In this document: positions 1 to 8,894 of the stretch, in pieces
Layout of the letters: each line of letters starts with the position of its first letter
Numbering within the stretch: position 1 is the stretch's first letter
NCBI GenBank assembly: GCA_021151765.1
Contig: JAGKWR010000008.1
Coordinates: 1 to 64,000, forward strand
Direction: 5' to 3'
Length of the DNA: 64,000 nt
Origin: Alphaproteobacteria bacterium
GTDB taxonomy: Bacteria > Pseudomonadota > Alphaproteobacteria > Rickettsiales > UBA1997
Made by a program: the position numbers and the translations under genes
The notes under the pieces: model-generated
Told to the model about the DNA's origin: nothing
Database searches by the model: none
Seen by the model: the letters and a program-made list of their open reading frames with translations, nothing else

Positions 1-192
1 AAATCGATTAGCAATCGATTTCTTAACGTAAAAACCTGAGCTAACCACCCACAAAAACAAAAAAATCTTCAATCGCTTTTCTCGCTAACGCTCGAAGACA
101 ATAAAACGCAAAAAAATCTAGATTTGCGTCAATAAAGAGTGTAATTTTTCCTCAAAGTAAATCCTAAAATCTAAAATCACAAATCAAAAATA
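1..192. other. Non-coding stretch upstream of queC
   Basis: No convincing gene is seen before queC. The first 21 bases form a perfect palindrome (9-base arms aaatcgatt/aatcgattt around agc), possibly the tail of a terminator or site belonging to a gene outside the window. A second imperfect inverted repeat lies around 106-129 (acgcaaa ... tttgcgt). The remaining sequence is A-rich and presumably holds the queC promoter, but no convincing -35/-10 pair stands out. Confidence 0.4.
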
Positions 193-891
193 ATGAAAAA
201 AGCGATTGTCTTGCTTAGCGGCGGACTTGATTCTACTACCGTTCTAGCACTTGCTCAAAAACAAGGATTTGCAACTTACGCACTTAGTTTTGATTACGGT
301 CAGCGTCACGATATTGAACTAGAATCCGCCAAAAAAATTGCCGCTCTCTATCAAGTTCAAGATCATAAAATTGCTAAAATTGATCTCCGTATCTTCGGCG
401 GCTCAGCTTTAACTGATGAAATCGCCGTTCCGAAAAATTTGTCGATTACCAACGAAACAGAAAACCACGAAATCCCTGTAACTTACGTTCCCGCGCGCAA
501 CACTATTTTTCTTTCTTACGCTTTGGCTTACGCCGAAACTATTCAAGCTTTCGATATTTTTATTGGCGTCAACGCTGTTGATTATAGCAATTATCCAGAT
601 TGTCGTCCTGATTTCATTAAAGCTTTCGAAAATTTAGCAACTCTTGCAACCGCTGCTGGCGTTGCTGGAAAAGATCACTTTAAAATTCACGCACCTTTGA
701 TGAATTGGTCTAAAAAAGAAATTATCGAAAATGGTCTCGCAATTGGCGTTGATTATTCGCAAACTCACAGTTGCTATGACCCAATTATAAAAAATAATCA
801 GATTTTCTCCTGCGGTAAATGCGATTCATGCCAACTAAGATTGGCAGGCTTTGCTGCGGCAAATCAGAAGGATCCAATCAATTATATTTAA
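193..891 (+). CDS. queC: 7-cyano-7-deazaguanine synthase QueC
   Basis: QueC converts 7-carboxy-7-deazaguanine to preQ0 using ATP and ammonia, in the pathway to queuosine in tRNA. The 232-residue protein is full length for the family. It opens with the PP-loop ATPase motif SGGLDS (residues 9-14), followed by SFDYGQRH. The C-terminus carries the four-cysteine zinc site (HSCYDP, then SCGKCDSC). The gene is followed after four bases by ribBA, so the two are probably co-transcribed. Both pathways start from GTP, which may explain the pairing. No other queuosine gene is in the window. Confidence 0.96.
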   Translation: MKKAIVLLSGGLDSTTVLALAQKQGFATYALSFDYGQRHDIELESAKKIAALYQVQDHKIAKIDLRIFGGSALTDEIAVPKNLSITNETENHEIPVTYVPARNTIFLSYALAYAETIQAFDIFIGVNAVDYSNYPDCRPDFIKAFENLATLATAAGVAGKDHFKIHAPLMNWSKKEIIENGLAIGVDYSQTHSCYDPIIKNNQIFSCGKCDSCQLRLAGFAAANQKDPINYI

Positions 892-895
892 AATT

Positions 896-1993
896 ATGAA
901 AAAATATTTGGCGACAATTCCTGAAATTATCCAAGAAGCTAAAGAAGGTCGTATGTTCATTTTAGTTGATGATGAAGGCCGCGAAAATGAAGGTGATTTA
1001 GTTATTCCGGCTGCAATGTGTGACGCTGAAAAAGTCAACTTTATGGCGAAATATGGTCGCGGTTTGATTTGCTTGACGCTTAGCGAAGAAAGAGTTCGCG
1101 AACTTAATTTACCTTTGATGTCGATGAATAATCAGTCGCGTCATCAAACTGCTTTTACCGTTTCAATCGAAGCCAAAACTGGCATTTCAACTGGCATTTC
1201 CGCATTTGATCGCGCCAAAACTATTGCCGATGCCATTGATCCAACAAAAGGCAAGGAATCAATCGTCAGCCCTGGACATATTTTTCCACTTAAAGCGGAA
1301 AAAGGCGGCGTTTTAGTTCGCGCCGGACACACCGAAGCAGCAACTGATATTGCAGTTTTAGCCGGCTTGAATCCTGCTGGCGTGATTTGCGAAATTATGA
1401 ACGATGACGGCTCAATGGCGCGTATGCCTGATTTGATTAAATTCGCCAAACATCACAAATTGAAAATCGCTACAATTGCTGATTTGATCGAATATCGCCG
1501 CAAAAATGAAAAATTGGTTGAAGTAGTTCAACGCAGCAAAATCACTAACAAGCAAGCTGGCGAATTTGATTTAGTAGTTTACAGAAGCAAAGTCGATAAT
1601 GTTGAACATCTAGCTTTAATCAAAGGTGAAATCAGTAAAACCTCACCAAATCTGGTTAGAATGCATCACTTAAATATTTTCAGCGATTGTTTGGAAGATA
1701 CACAAAATCCACGCAGCGGCATGTTACAAAAAGCCATGAAGAAAGTCGCCAAAAATGGCAGCGGCGTTATTGTAATTATGCGCCAACCAAATGAAGAAAT
1801 TACTCATCTACTTTCTGGTGCAGAAGTTCCGCAAAAAAATAAAGAAAAAGAATTACGCAACTACGGAACTGGCGCGCAAATTTTAGCGGATTTAGGAATT
1901 TCTGAAATGACTTTGCTGACTAATTCAAAAAAATCAGTGATTGGTTTGGAAGGCTACAACCTCAAGATTCGCGGCTATAAAAAAATCGGCTAA
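896..1993 (+). CDS. ribB: RibBA-type protein: DHBP synthase with degenerate GTP cyclohydrolase II half
   Basis: The N-terminal half (about residues 1-205) is 3,4-dihydroxy-2-butanone 4-phosphate synthase, which makes the four-carbon riboflavin precursor from ribulose 5-phosphate. It keeps the acidic loop RENEGDL, RHQTAFTVS and GHTEAATDIAVLAGL. The C-terminal half aligns with GTP cyclohydrolase II at its ends (NLVRMHHLNIFSDC; YGTGAQILADLGI) but lacks the C-x-C zinc motif and the EGRGIGL loop, where MRQPNEEITHLL is found instead. It is therefore unlikely to hydrolyse GTP. The ATG at 896 is preferred: it gives the usual N-terminus MKKYLATIPEI four bases after the queC stop. An upstream ATG at 851 in the same frame would overlap queC. 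Similar proteins with a degraded RibA half (RibBX) are described in other Proteobacteria. Confidence 0.9.
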   Translation: MKKYLATIPEIIQEAKEGRMFILVDDEGRENEGDLVIPAAMCDAEKVNFMAKYGRGLICLTLSEERVRELNLPLMSMNNQSRHQTAFTVSIEAKTGISTGISAFDRAKTIADAIDPTKGKESIVSPGHIFPLKAEKGGVLVRAGHTEAATDIAVLAGLNPAGVICEIMNDDGSMARMPDLIKFAKHHKLKIATIADLIEYRRKNEKLVEVVQRSKITNKQAGEFDLVVYRSKVDNVEHLALIKGEISKTSPNLVRMHHLNIFSDCLEDTQNPRSGMLQKAMKKVAKNGSGVIVIMRQPNEEITHLLSGAEVPQKNKEKELRNYGTGAQILADLGISEMTLLTNSKKSVIGLEGYNLKIRGYKKIG

Positions 1994-2017
1994 TTCTTGC
2001 AACAACTCAATTATTTT

Positions 2018-2042
2018 CACGTATGTCCCATTGACATACGTG
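2018..2042. repeat. Perfect 10-bp inverted repeat
   Basis: Arms cacgtatgtc and gacatacgtg with a 5-base loop, 25 bases after the ribBA stop. No T-run follows on either strand, so it may be an mRNA-end stabilising hairpin or a Rho-related 3' structure rather than a classic terminator. Confidence 0.55.
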
Positions 2043-2061
2043 ATGTTGACCCCAGCCAAGG

Positions 2062-2087
2062 CGTGACACGACTCGTGTCGCGTTTTT
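2062..2087 (+). terminator. Rho-independent terminator after ribBA
   Basis: GC-rich 9-bp stem CGTGACACG/CGTGTCGCG (one G-U pair), 3-base loop act, followed directly by TTTTT. It lies 69 bases after the ribBA stop and just before the convergent sensor gene, so it probably ends the queC-ribBA transcript. Confidence 0.75.
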
Positions 2088-2105
2088 GTATCCCGTATCC
2101 CGAAA

Positions 2106-3107
2106 TTATTTTCTCAAAGAAGTGCGAATAAAGTAGCGCAGTGAAATGAAGAAAACTGAAATTATCAGCCATTCAATAAAATGTGGCATAATTTCTTGCA
2201 TCCAAGCTGCGCGGGTAATCACACCATTATTCTTGGAAATAAGCACAGTGTATGGATATTTTTCAAAACCACGACTAATGACATATCGGTCGCTTCTGAG
2301 AAATAAGGAATGATCCAAGATTATTTCATTTCCAGCGCTGTAAGTATGATTATTCAAAGCGTTTATCAACTTGTGATCTTGCGAAAATAAACCATCTCGA
2401 GATTCAACTAACACGCGGTTTTTTTGATCAATAACTGCAAATTCGCTTTGGTATAAAACTGCGATATGCGCAAATTTTTTGACTAAATCTTCAACTTTCA
2501 AACCCGCTGCCAAAGTTCCTAAATATTTTTCTGCTGAATTAGTAACTCCAACACCAACAGGAATAACATGCTGACGACTTGCTGCGCCAATTGCTGGTTG
2601 ACCAAGAAATATTTTCCACGCTGTTTTTTCAGTTTCAGATAAATATTCACGAGCCGAAACATTGATAGGAGTTTGAATAATTCCAAATTCGCTGCTCAGC
2701 AACAGTTGACGATTTTGATCAATCCAAAAAAAAGTACCATTAGACAACATGCTGTAAACTTGCTGATTCTTCAAAGCCGAATAGTTGGCGCTTTGTAAAA
2801 TATGATTAATGGCATTTTTGTTTGCGGTAGAATTAGCAATTTTACGATTCAGTGAACTCATTACAAACTCTAAGTCATCGATCGTTTTAACGAATTCCGA
2901 TTCAATCTGATAAGCCGCCGATTCCATTCTGATTGATTGACCTTCAACAAAAAAATTAAAGTCAGATTTTGCGAAATAAATCATCAAAGCACTCAGCAAA
3001 AAATACGATATTGCCAAATAGTTCGTAATCGCACTTCTACCAATTTTGTGAGTAATGTGAAAGAAACGCAAAAAACGCGTTACAGTTAAAATTTTTGGCA
3101 TTTGCAA
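2106..3107 (-). CDS. Membrane-anchored Cache-like sensor protein without output domain
   Basis: A 333-residue protein with one membrane segment near residues 30-46, a large loop of about 260 residues, and a second membrane segment near 310-326 before a short basic tail. This is the layout of an extracytoplasmic Cache/PDC ligand-binding domain as found in chemoreceptors and histidine kinases. Typical traits include the WIDQNRQLLLSS strand-turn region and the VGVGVTNSAEKYLGTLAAGL segment. No HAMP, kinase, GGDEF or methyl-accepting domain follows, so any signal must pass to a separate partner. The family call rests on layout and pattern, not on a strong motif. The gene converges with ribBA and is separated from cobT by about 165 bases of non-coding sequence. 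Confidence 0.55.
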   Translation of the reverse strand: MQMPKILTVTRFLRFFHITHKIGRSAITNYLAISYFLLSALMIYFAKSDFNFFVEGQSIRMESAAYQIESEFVKTIDDLEFVMSSLNRKIANSTANKNAINHILQSANYSALKNQQVYSMLSNGTFFWIDQNRQLLLSSEFGIIQTPINVSAREYLSETEKTAWKIFLGQPAIGAASRQHVIPVGVGVTNSAEKYLGTLAAGLKVEDLVKKFAHIAVLYQSEFAVIDQKNRVLVESRDGLFSQDHKLINALNNHTYSAGNEIILDHSLFLRSDRYVISRGFEKYPYTVLISKNNGVITRAAWMQEIMPHFIEWLIISVFFISLRYFIRTSLRK

Positions 3108-3271
3108 TAAGTTGTTTGGAAATCATCCGTGGCGCAATTGTGGCGCTGTTGTAAGAGAGAGCGGCAGTAAAACGTTTCGTCGCTACTAAAGTCAAGACAA
3201 CTTACGCAATCATCGCGCAAAAAATATGGCACTGTCACAACATGAATTTGGCGGATTTGTGATTGTGCAAT

Positions 3272-5077
3272 TTACAATAAATCAGCGATTTTTTCGATCA
3301 TCACGTCACCAAGTTCTTCCAAATTTTTGATGGTGATCGAGTTACGATAAAATTCTTCAGTCGAGTGACCAATCCCAACGCCGACAATTTCAATTTTAGA
3401 ATTGCCGCGCGATTCGTTTTCAATGCGATTAATCACGTGATGCAAATGATCTACCAAAATATCTTTGTCATTACTTGAGTTAGTTGAATCATCAACTGGC
3501 GTGCCGTCGGAAATCACCATCAAAATTTTACGTTTCTCGCTACGTTGCGCTAAACGTGAACGCGCGAACAGCAAAGCTTCGCCGTCAATATTTTCTTTCA
3601 AAACTCCTTCTTTCAGCATCAAACCCAAATTCACGCGCGATTTTTTAAACGGCTGATTGAAATGTTTGTAAACAATATGGCGCAACTCGTTAAGTCGACC
3701 AGGATTTTGCGGACGATTATTACTTTCCCACAATTTACGCGCTTTGCCGCCTTTCCAATCTGCTGTTGTGAAACCAATTACTTCGGTTCTGATCGAAAAT
3801 TTTTCCAAAATTCCGGCAATAATTTCGCAAGCCATTGCACTCATCACGATAGGATTGCCGCGCATTGAGCCCGAATTATCGAGCAAAATTGTCAACGCCG
3901 TATTTTGATATTCGTGATCGCGACGATTGATCCAAATATCTTCAATCATCGGATCAATCACCAAACGCGTTAGTTTTTTACGATTCAAAACTCCGCCACT
4001 TGCATCCAAATCAACGAAAGCGTTGCGTTTCGACAACAATTTTTTCTTCAACTTCGTTGTCATTTTTTTTGAAATTCCATCGAGCTTAGCCAATTTCAAA
4101 TCAAGCTGATCGCGCAATAATTCTAAGTCATTTTTACTGACCAATTTTTGCGGAAAAACCACTTCGTCAAATTTTGTCGTGTAAACTTTATAAGGATTTT
4201 TGAACTCAATTTTTTTGTCCTCAACGCTTTGTTTATCAAGCTTTACCGATATATCTCCATCTTCATCACTTTCTTGCATGTCGGCAATTTTTTGTTCCTT
4301 TTCAACTTCTTGCAACGCTTCTTCTTCCTCGTCATTTTGCACAAAACTTTTATCATCCGATTCAACATTTTCTTGGCCAAAAGATTGAAGTTCACCGCTA
4401 ATTTTTTGATCTTGATCTTGTGATTGTTGCGATTCTTTTTCGCCCTGCTCTTCTTGATTTTGCGCTTCTTGCTCTTTTTTCATCATGTCCAAAACGCGCT
4501 GCAAGCCTAATTCAAAGTCATTTTGCGAAGCAGTTTCTTTAGCTAAATTTTTGATCTCTTTAACAACTTGCGACGACAAATTATTTTGTAATTCGAAAGC
4601 AAATCCTTGGCTGCGTGGTAAAATTTCTTTCGGAAAAACTTCGTTCAGTAAAATTAAAGACAAGCTGCTGGAACCACTGAAAATATTGCTCTCCAACTTT
4701 TCTAAAATATTTTTTGCTGCACCGCGATATGATTTTTTGATCTCACAAATTACGCGGGCACGTTCAAATTCATCAAAGATTTTTTGTTCATCAGCTGGAC
4801 GCTCTTTTTGCTGACGAATTTTTTTGTCGTGAAAAAGCAAGTAAGCGGCGGCTAAATCAGCAGCAGCGCGCACTTTTGTGTTATCATTGCTTGTGGTTAA
4901 AATTTCTGGCAACAACAACGAGTTTTTATCAATCACCAATTTGTGATCCCACGCAAAAAAATCGTTTCTCACCGCGTCCGAAAACTCAATTTGCAACTCT
5001 TCGTCACACGCGATTGCTCGCACTGTGCTCAGCAAATTTTCTTTGATTTGAGTTTTATTGGAGTCGATTTTTTTCAT
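3272..5077 (-). CDS. cobT: CobT-like cobaltochelatase subunit (VWA domain)
   Basis: A 601-residue protein resembling CobT of the aerobic CobNST cobaltochelatase, which inserts cobalt into hydrogenobyrinic acid diamide. The N-terminal third is alpha-helical. The middle (about 200-290) is a long run of Glu, Gln, Asp and Ser. The C-terminus is a von Willebrand A domain with a MIDAS motif DNSGS (Asp400, Ser402, Ser404) and ISDGTP further on. No cobS or cobN lies in the window, and orphan cobT genes are known in Rickettsiales and other alphaproteobacteria, so its actual substrate may not be cobalamin. The start codon overlaps the stop of bioF by one base (TAATG), so the two are translationally coupled. 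Confidence 0.85.
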   Translation of the reverse strand: MKKIDSNKTQIKENLLSTVRAIACDEELQIEFSDAVRNDFFAWDHKLVIDKNSLLLPEILTTSNDNTKVRAAADLAAAYLLFHDKKIRQQKERPADEQKIFDEFERARVICEIKKSYRGAAKNILEKLESNIFSGSSSLSLILLNEVFPKEILPRSQGFAFELQNNLSSQVVKEIKNLAKETASQNDFELGLQRVLDMMKKEQEAQNQEEQGEKESQQSQDQDQKISGELQSFGQENVESDDKSFVQNDEEEEALQEVEKEQKIADMQESDEDGDISVKLDKQSVEDKKIEFKNPYKVYTTKFDEVVFPQKLVSKNDLELLRDQLDLKLAKLDGISKKMTTKLKKKLLSKRNAFVDLDASGGVLNRKKLTRLVIDPMIEDIWINRRDHEYQNTALTILLDNSGSMRGNPIVMSAMACEIIAGILEKFSIRTEVIGFTTADWKGGKARKLWESNNRPQNPGRLNELRHIVYKHFNQPFKKSRVNLGLMLKEGVLKENIDGEALLFARSRLAQRSEKRKILMVISDGTPVDDSTNSSNDKDILVDHLHHVINRIENESRGNSKIEIVGVGIGHSTEEFYRNSITIKNLEELGDVMIEKIADLL

Positions 5078-6198
5078 TATTGGCTGATTTGCTGCTTAAT
5101 TATCGATGCCAATTTTGCGATATCACTTTTGTTGTGCAACGCTGAAAATGTAATGCGCAAACGTGCTTTATTTTTCTCAACTGTTGGATAACGAATAGCA
5201 GCAACCAAAAAGCCATTTGCGATGATTTTTTTAGCAATTTCTAAAGTCTTCAAACTATCGCCAATAATGATCACAACGATTGCAGATTGCGGATTATCTA
5301 AATTCATTAACTGACAAAAATATTGTGCATTTTGCAAAGTTTTTTGCGCCAAATTTTTTTTCGCAATAATTGCCAAAGAAGTACTGGCCGCAGCTAAAAT
5401 TGCAGGAGGCAACGCGGTGGAATAAATTTGTGATTTGGCAAAATTACGCAAATAATCGATAATATCTTTGTCGCCCGCTACATATCCACCAAGGTTTCCG
5501 ACCGCTTTGGAAAGTGTTCCTAAAATTAATAAATCGCTGTTTTGCAATGCAACTGCATCATTTTTTTCAAACAATCCGTGCGCATCATCAGCAATTAAAA
5601 TAGATGAGAATTCTTGCGCTAATTTTTGCAAATCTTCCACACACCCACGATCACCATCCATTGAAAATACTGTCTCGGTGATGATTAAACATTTTTGATA
5701 TTTAGCGCGATTTTGCTGTAAAATTTCTGCAGCGTGAGCAACGTCATTATGCAAAAAACGCATCATTGTTGCGCCAGACAACTTCACGCCATCAATCAAA
5801 GAAGAATGAATTAAACGATCTGCTACCACCAAATCTCCTTTACCAACCAAAGCAGGAATTACGCCAATTGCGCAAGAATAACCCGATGAGAAAACAATCG
5901 CATCCGCACATTTTTTGATGTCGGCAATTTGTTTTTCTAGTTTCGTATAAAGCGAATTATTGCCCGAAACATAACGCGATGCACCTGCTCCAACTCCGTA
6001 TCTTGTAGTTGCTGCGATTGCGGCTTTTTTGACTTGGGAATTTTGCGATAAACCGAAATAATCGTTTGAGGCAAATGAGATGAGATTTTTTTTGCCACGC
6101 TTGATTGTTACAGCATCGATGACATCAGATGGTACAAGCTGGCGATAGAGATTTTGTTCTTTTTGTTTTGTTAAAGCTTTTGCGCAAAATTCTTTCAT
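5077..6198 (-). CDS. bioF: 8-amino-7-oxononanoate synthase-like PLP enzyme (BioF)
   Basis: A member of the alpha-oxoamine synthase family, which joins an amino acid to an acyl thioester; BioF uses L-alanine and pimeloyl-thioester for biotin. The 373 residues carry SFASNDYFGLS near the N-terminus, VGAGASRYVSGN, His131 in DRLIHSS, DDAHG (204-208), and the PLP lysine Lys231 in GTLSKAVG. Sister enzymes (KBL, ALAS, SPT) share this plan. The AGASRYVSGN region and the length favour BioF, but substrate identity cannot be proved here. It sits alone between gyrB and cobT with no bioA, bioB, bioC or bioD in the window, and is coupled to cobT by a one-base overlap. Confidence 0.82.
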   Translation of the reverse strand: MKEFCAKALTKQKEQNLYRQLVPSDVIDAVTIKRGKKNLISFASNDYFGLSQNSQVKKAAIAATTRYGVGAGASRYVSGNNSLYTKLEKQIADIKKCADAIVFSSGYSCAIGVIPALVGKGDLVVADRLIHSSLIDGVKLSGATMMRFLHNDVAHAAEILQQNRAKYQKCLIITETVFSMDGDRGCVEDLQKLAQEFSSILIADDAHGLFEKNDAVALQNSDLLILGTLSKAVGNLGGYVAGDKDIIDYLRNFAKSQIYSTALPPAILAAASTSLAIIAKKNLAQKTLQNAQYFCQLMNLDNPQSAIVVIIIGDSLKTLEIAKKIIANGFLVAAIRYPTVEKNKARLRITFSALHNKSDIAKLASIIKQQISQ

Positions 6199-6210
6199 CA
6201 GAAAAAAGAT

Positions 6211-6248
6211 TTGTTGATCCGAGCCAAATAAATTGCGCGGATCAACAA
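6211..6248 (-). terminator. Terminator after gyrB
   Basis: Perfect 11-bp inverted repeat TTGTTGATCCG/CGGATCAACAA with a 16-base loop, placed 12 bases after the gyrB stop. On the minus strand it is followed within four bases by a run of six T. Confidence 0.6.
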
Positions 6249-6260
6249 TTTCAGAATCAA

Positions 6261-8723
6261 CTAAACGTCGAGGTTAACAACCTTCAAAGCGTTTTCTTGG
6301 ATGAACTCACGACGCGGTTCAACCACGTTACCCATCAAGGTTGAGAAAGTTTCGTCAGCTTCGTCGAACTGGTCGATTTTCACCTGCAATAAAGTTCTGT
6401 TGGCTGGATCAAGTGTAGTTTCCCACAATTGTTCAGCGTTCATTTCACCCAAACCTTTGAAACGTTGGATTGAAACGCCTTTTTTACCGATTTCCAAAAT
6501 CAAGTTCATCAACTCAACTGGTTTAGAAATTGTGCGTTCTTCTTCAGAACGGATAAATTTAACTTTCGATTCAAAAACTTCGGCGATTTGTTCTTTGATT
6601 TGACCAAGAGCCATGATTTCTGGCATGTCCAAATAATTGTGTTTTACCGCATAAGAAGTTTTTACACCGCGCGATTCTTTAACAACTTCAATGTCGTTCG
6701 CATCAGAAATTGTAGCGCTCCAAGTAACATCTTCGTCAGAAGCTGCAGCAAGAATTTTTTGTATTTTTGCTAAAACTTCTTTTTTCTTAGCTTCATCTGA
6801 AGTCCAGCTTTTATCAAAAGCGCCAGCAAGAGCCAAATTTTCGCAAACTTCTGAAGGAATTAAGCGCGACAAACCGTTAATTAGATGAGAAAATTTGCTC
6901 AACTTATTGATTAAATCGTGCAAATCAGCACCCGAACGATCGCCAGCTGACGACTTTAAAACCGCGTTGTTCAAAGCATTGTCAACAACGTAATTTTGCA
7001 ACGCTGCTTCGTTTTTCAAATAAACTTCGCTTGAACCTTTTTTAATTTTGTAAAGTGGCGGTTGCGCGATGTATAAAAAGCCATGTTCAATCAACTTTGG
7101 CATGTGACGGAAGAAGAAAGTCAAAAGCAAAGTTCTGATGTGTGAACCGTCAACGTCGGCGTCGGCCATGATAACGATTTTATGATAACGCACTTTTGAC
7201 GGATCGAAATCTTGTTCGCCGATGCCGGTTCCAAGAGCAGTAATCATTGTGCCGATCTCTGTTGAAGAAAGCATTTTGTCGAAACGCGCGCGTTCCACGT
7301 TCAAAATTTTACCACGAATTGGCAAAATTGCTTGGAATTTACGGTTACGTCCTGACTTAGCCGAACCGCCCGCTGAGTTACCCTCAACGATGAAAAGTTC
7401 AGATTGTGCTGGATCTTTTTCTTGGCAGTCAGCCAATTTTCCCGGCAAGTTTGAAACTTCCAAAGCTGATTTACGGCGAGTTAATTCACGTGCTTTACGA
7501 GCAGCTTCACGAGCTTGCGCAGCTTCCACAGCTTTACCAACAATAGTGCGCGCATCAGCAGGACGCTCTTCAAACCATTGTGCAAGTTTGTCGTTCACCC
7601 AAGATTCAACGTGAGTACGAACTTCACTCGATACCAATTTATCTTTAGTTTGTGACGAGAATTTTGGATCTGGAACTTTAACTGAAATTACCGCAGTCAA
7701 ACCTTCACGAACGTCGTCGCCCGACAAAACAATTTTGTCTTTTTTGAAAAGTTTGTTGTCAGCCGCGTAATTGTTAATTGTACGAGTCAAAGCTGCTTTC
7801 ATACCAGCCAAATGCGTACCGCCATCACGTTGACGAATGTTGTTAGTGAAACACAACACGTTTTCGTGATAAGAATCGTTCCACTGCATTGAAAGCTCTA
7901 AGCTGATGCCGGTGTTTTTATCTGAAGCTACGATATTAGTAGTTTGGTGCAGAGCATTTTTGGTGCGATCCAAATATTTCACATAAGCTTCAACGCCACC
8001 TTCGTAGAATAATACAACTTCTTTTGGCTCTTCACCGCGCAAATCTTTCAAAACGATTTTCACGCCGGAGTTCAAGAAAGATAATTCGCGCAAACGTTGT
8101 TCAAGAGTAGCAAAAGAGAATTCCGTAACGTTTGAGAAAGTTTGATGAGATGGATGGAAAGTAACTTGCGTACCTTTTTCACCGTTGGCTTCACCAACAA
8201 TTTTCAAAGGAGCAACTGCGTCACCATGTTCAAAACGCATTGAGTGTTGTTTGCCGTCGCGCCAGATTGTAAGTTCTAACCAATCAGACAAAGCGTTCAC
8301 AACCGAAACACCCACACCGTGCAAACCACCAGAAACTTTATACGAATTTTGATCGAATTTACCACCAGCGTGAAGTTGCGTCATAATAACCTCAGCGGCA
8401 GAAACGCCTTCTTCTTTATGGATGTCAGTTGGAATACCACGACCGTTATCGCGCACTGTAACTGAACCATCAGCGTTTAAAGCAACTGTAACTTGATCGC
8501 AATGACCAGCCAAAGCTTCGTCAATAGCGTTATCAACAACTTCGTAAACCATGTGGTGCAAACCTGAACCGTCATCGGTGTCACCAATATACATACCTGG
8601 ACGCTTACGAACAGCTTCCAAGCCTTTTAAAACTTTAATTGAATCTGATGAATATTCGGCAGTAACAGTATGATCCATTTGTTCTTCAACCATTGAAGAA
8701 TTATCTTGTTTTTTCTCTGACAT
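6261..8723 (-). CDS. gyrB: DNA gyrase subunit B
   Basis: ATPase subunit of DNA gyrase, which with GyrA introduces negative supercoils. The 820 residues include the GHKL ATPase region (EVVDNAIDEALAG; DNGRGIP; GGLHGVGVSVVNALS), the transducer lysine motif QTKDKL, the TOPRIM domain (EGNSAGGSAK; DADVDGSHIRTL) and the C-terminal GyrA-contact tail (QRFKGLGEMN). An insertion of about 170 residues within the C-terminal half is as in proteobacterial GyrB. Residue 449 is Asn where nearly all GyrB have Asp (EGDSAGG); the equivalent E. coli change D426N gives quinolone resistance. The N-terminus has a short extra lead of about 25 residues before YSSDSIKVLKGLEAVRKRPGMYIG. Confidence 0.97.
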   Translation of the reverse strand: MSEKKQDNSSMVEEQMDHTVTAEYSSDSIKVLKGLEAVRKRPGMYIGDTDDGSGLHHMVYEVVDNAIDEALAGHCDQVTVALNADGSVTVRDNGRGIPTDIHKEEGVSAAEVIMTQLHAGGKFDQNSYKVSGGLHGVGVSVVNALSDWLELTIWRDGKQHSMRFEHGDAVAPLKIVGEANGEKGTQVTFHPSHQTFSNVTEFSFATLEQRLRELSFLNSGVKIVLKDLRGEEPKEVVLFYEGGVEAYVKYLDRTKNALHQTTNIVASDKNTGISLELSMQWNDSYHENVLCFTNNIRQRDGGTHLAGMKAALTRTINNYAADNKLFKKDKIVLSGDDVREGLTAVISVKVPDPKFSSQTKDKLVSSEVRTHVESWVNDKLAQWFEERPADARTIVGKAVEAAQAREAARKARELTRRKSALEVSNLPGKLADCQEKDPAQSELFIVEGNSAGGSAKSGRNRKFQAILPIRGKILNVERARFDKMLSSTEIGTMITALGTGIGEQDFDPSKVRYHKIVIMADADVDGSHIRTLLLTFFFRHMPKLIEHGFLYIAQPPLYKIKKGSSEVYLKNEAALQNYVVDNALNNAVLKSSAGDRSGADLHDLINKLSKFSHLINGLSRLIPSEVCENLALAGAFDKSWTSDEAKKKEVLAKIQKILAAASDEDVTWSATISDANDIEVVKESRGVKTSYAVKHNYLDMPEIMALGQIKEQIAEVFESKVKFIRSEEERTISKPVELMNLILEIGKKGVSIQRFKGLGEMNAEQLWETTLDPANRTLLQVKIDQFDEADETFSTLMGNVVEPRREFIQENALKVVNLDV

Positions 8724-8894
8724 TTTTGGAATTTTTTGTGAATGTTTTGATATGCTTTAGAAGGCCTAAAAACGTGGCCCGAAAAGATGGAGTTAATCGT
8801 AAGAAACCAATCTTAAAAAAGAAGAAAAATTTACGTATTTTCTTTGCTATTTTAGAAGTGAAACAAAACTGTTTCGGGTAAAAAAATAGTCAAA

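Noticed and set aside
835..1038. Open frame on the minus strand across queC and ribBA
   Set aside because: It lies fully inside two well-supported genes on the other strand, and its composition is that of a shadow frame.
4148..4423. Hydrophobic open frame on the plus strand inside cobT
   Set aside because: Phe-rich text arises from the complement of the Glu/Lys/Gln-rich CobT linker; no independent evidence.
7222..7614. 130-codon open frame opposite gyrB
   Set aside because: Antisense to conserved TOPRIM-region codons of gyrB; composition (Arg/Ser/Ala-rich) is typical of a shadow.
8841..8881. Possible hairpin GAAACA/TGTTTC upstream of gyrB
   Set aside because: Six-bp stem with no clear position relative to either gene; likely chance.
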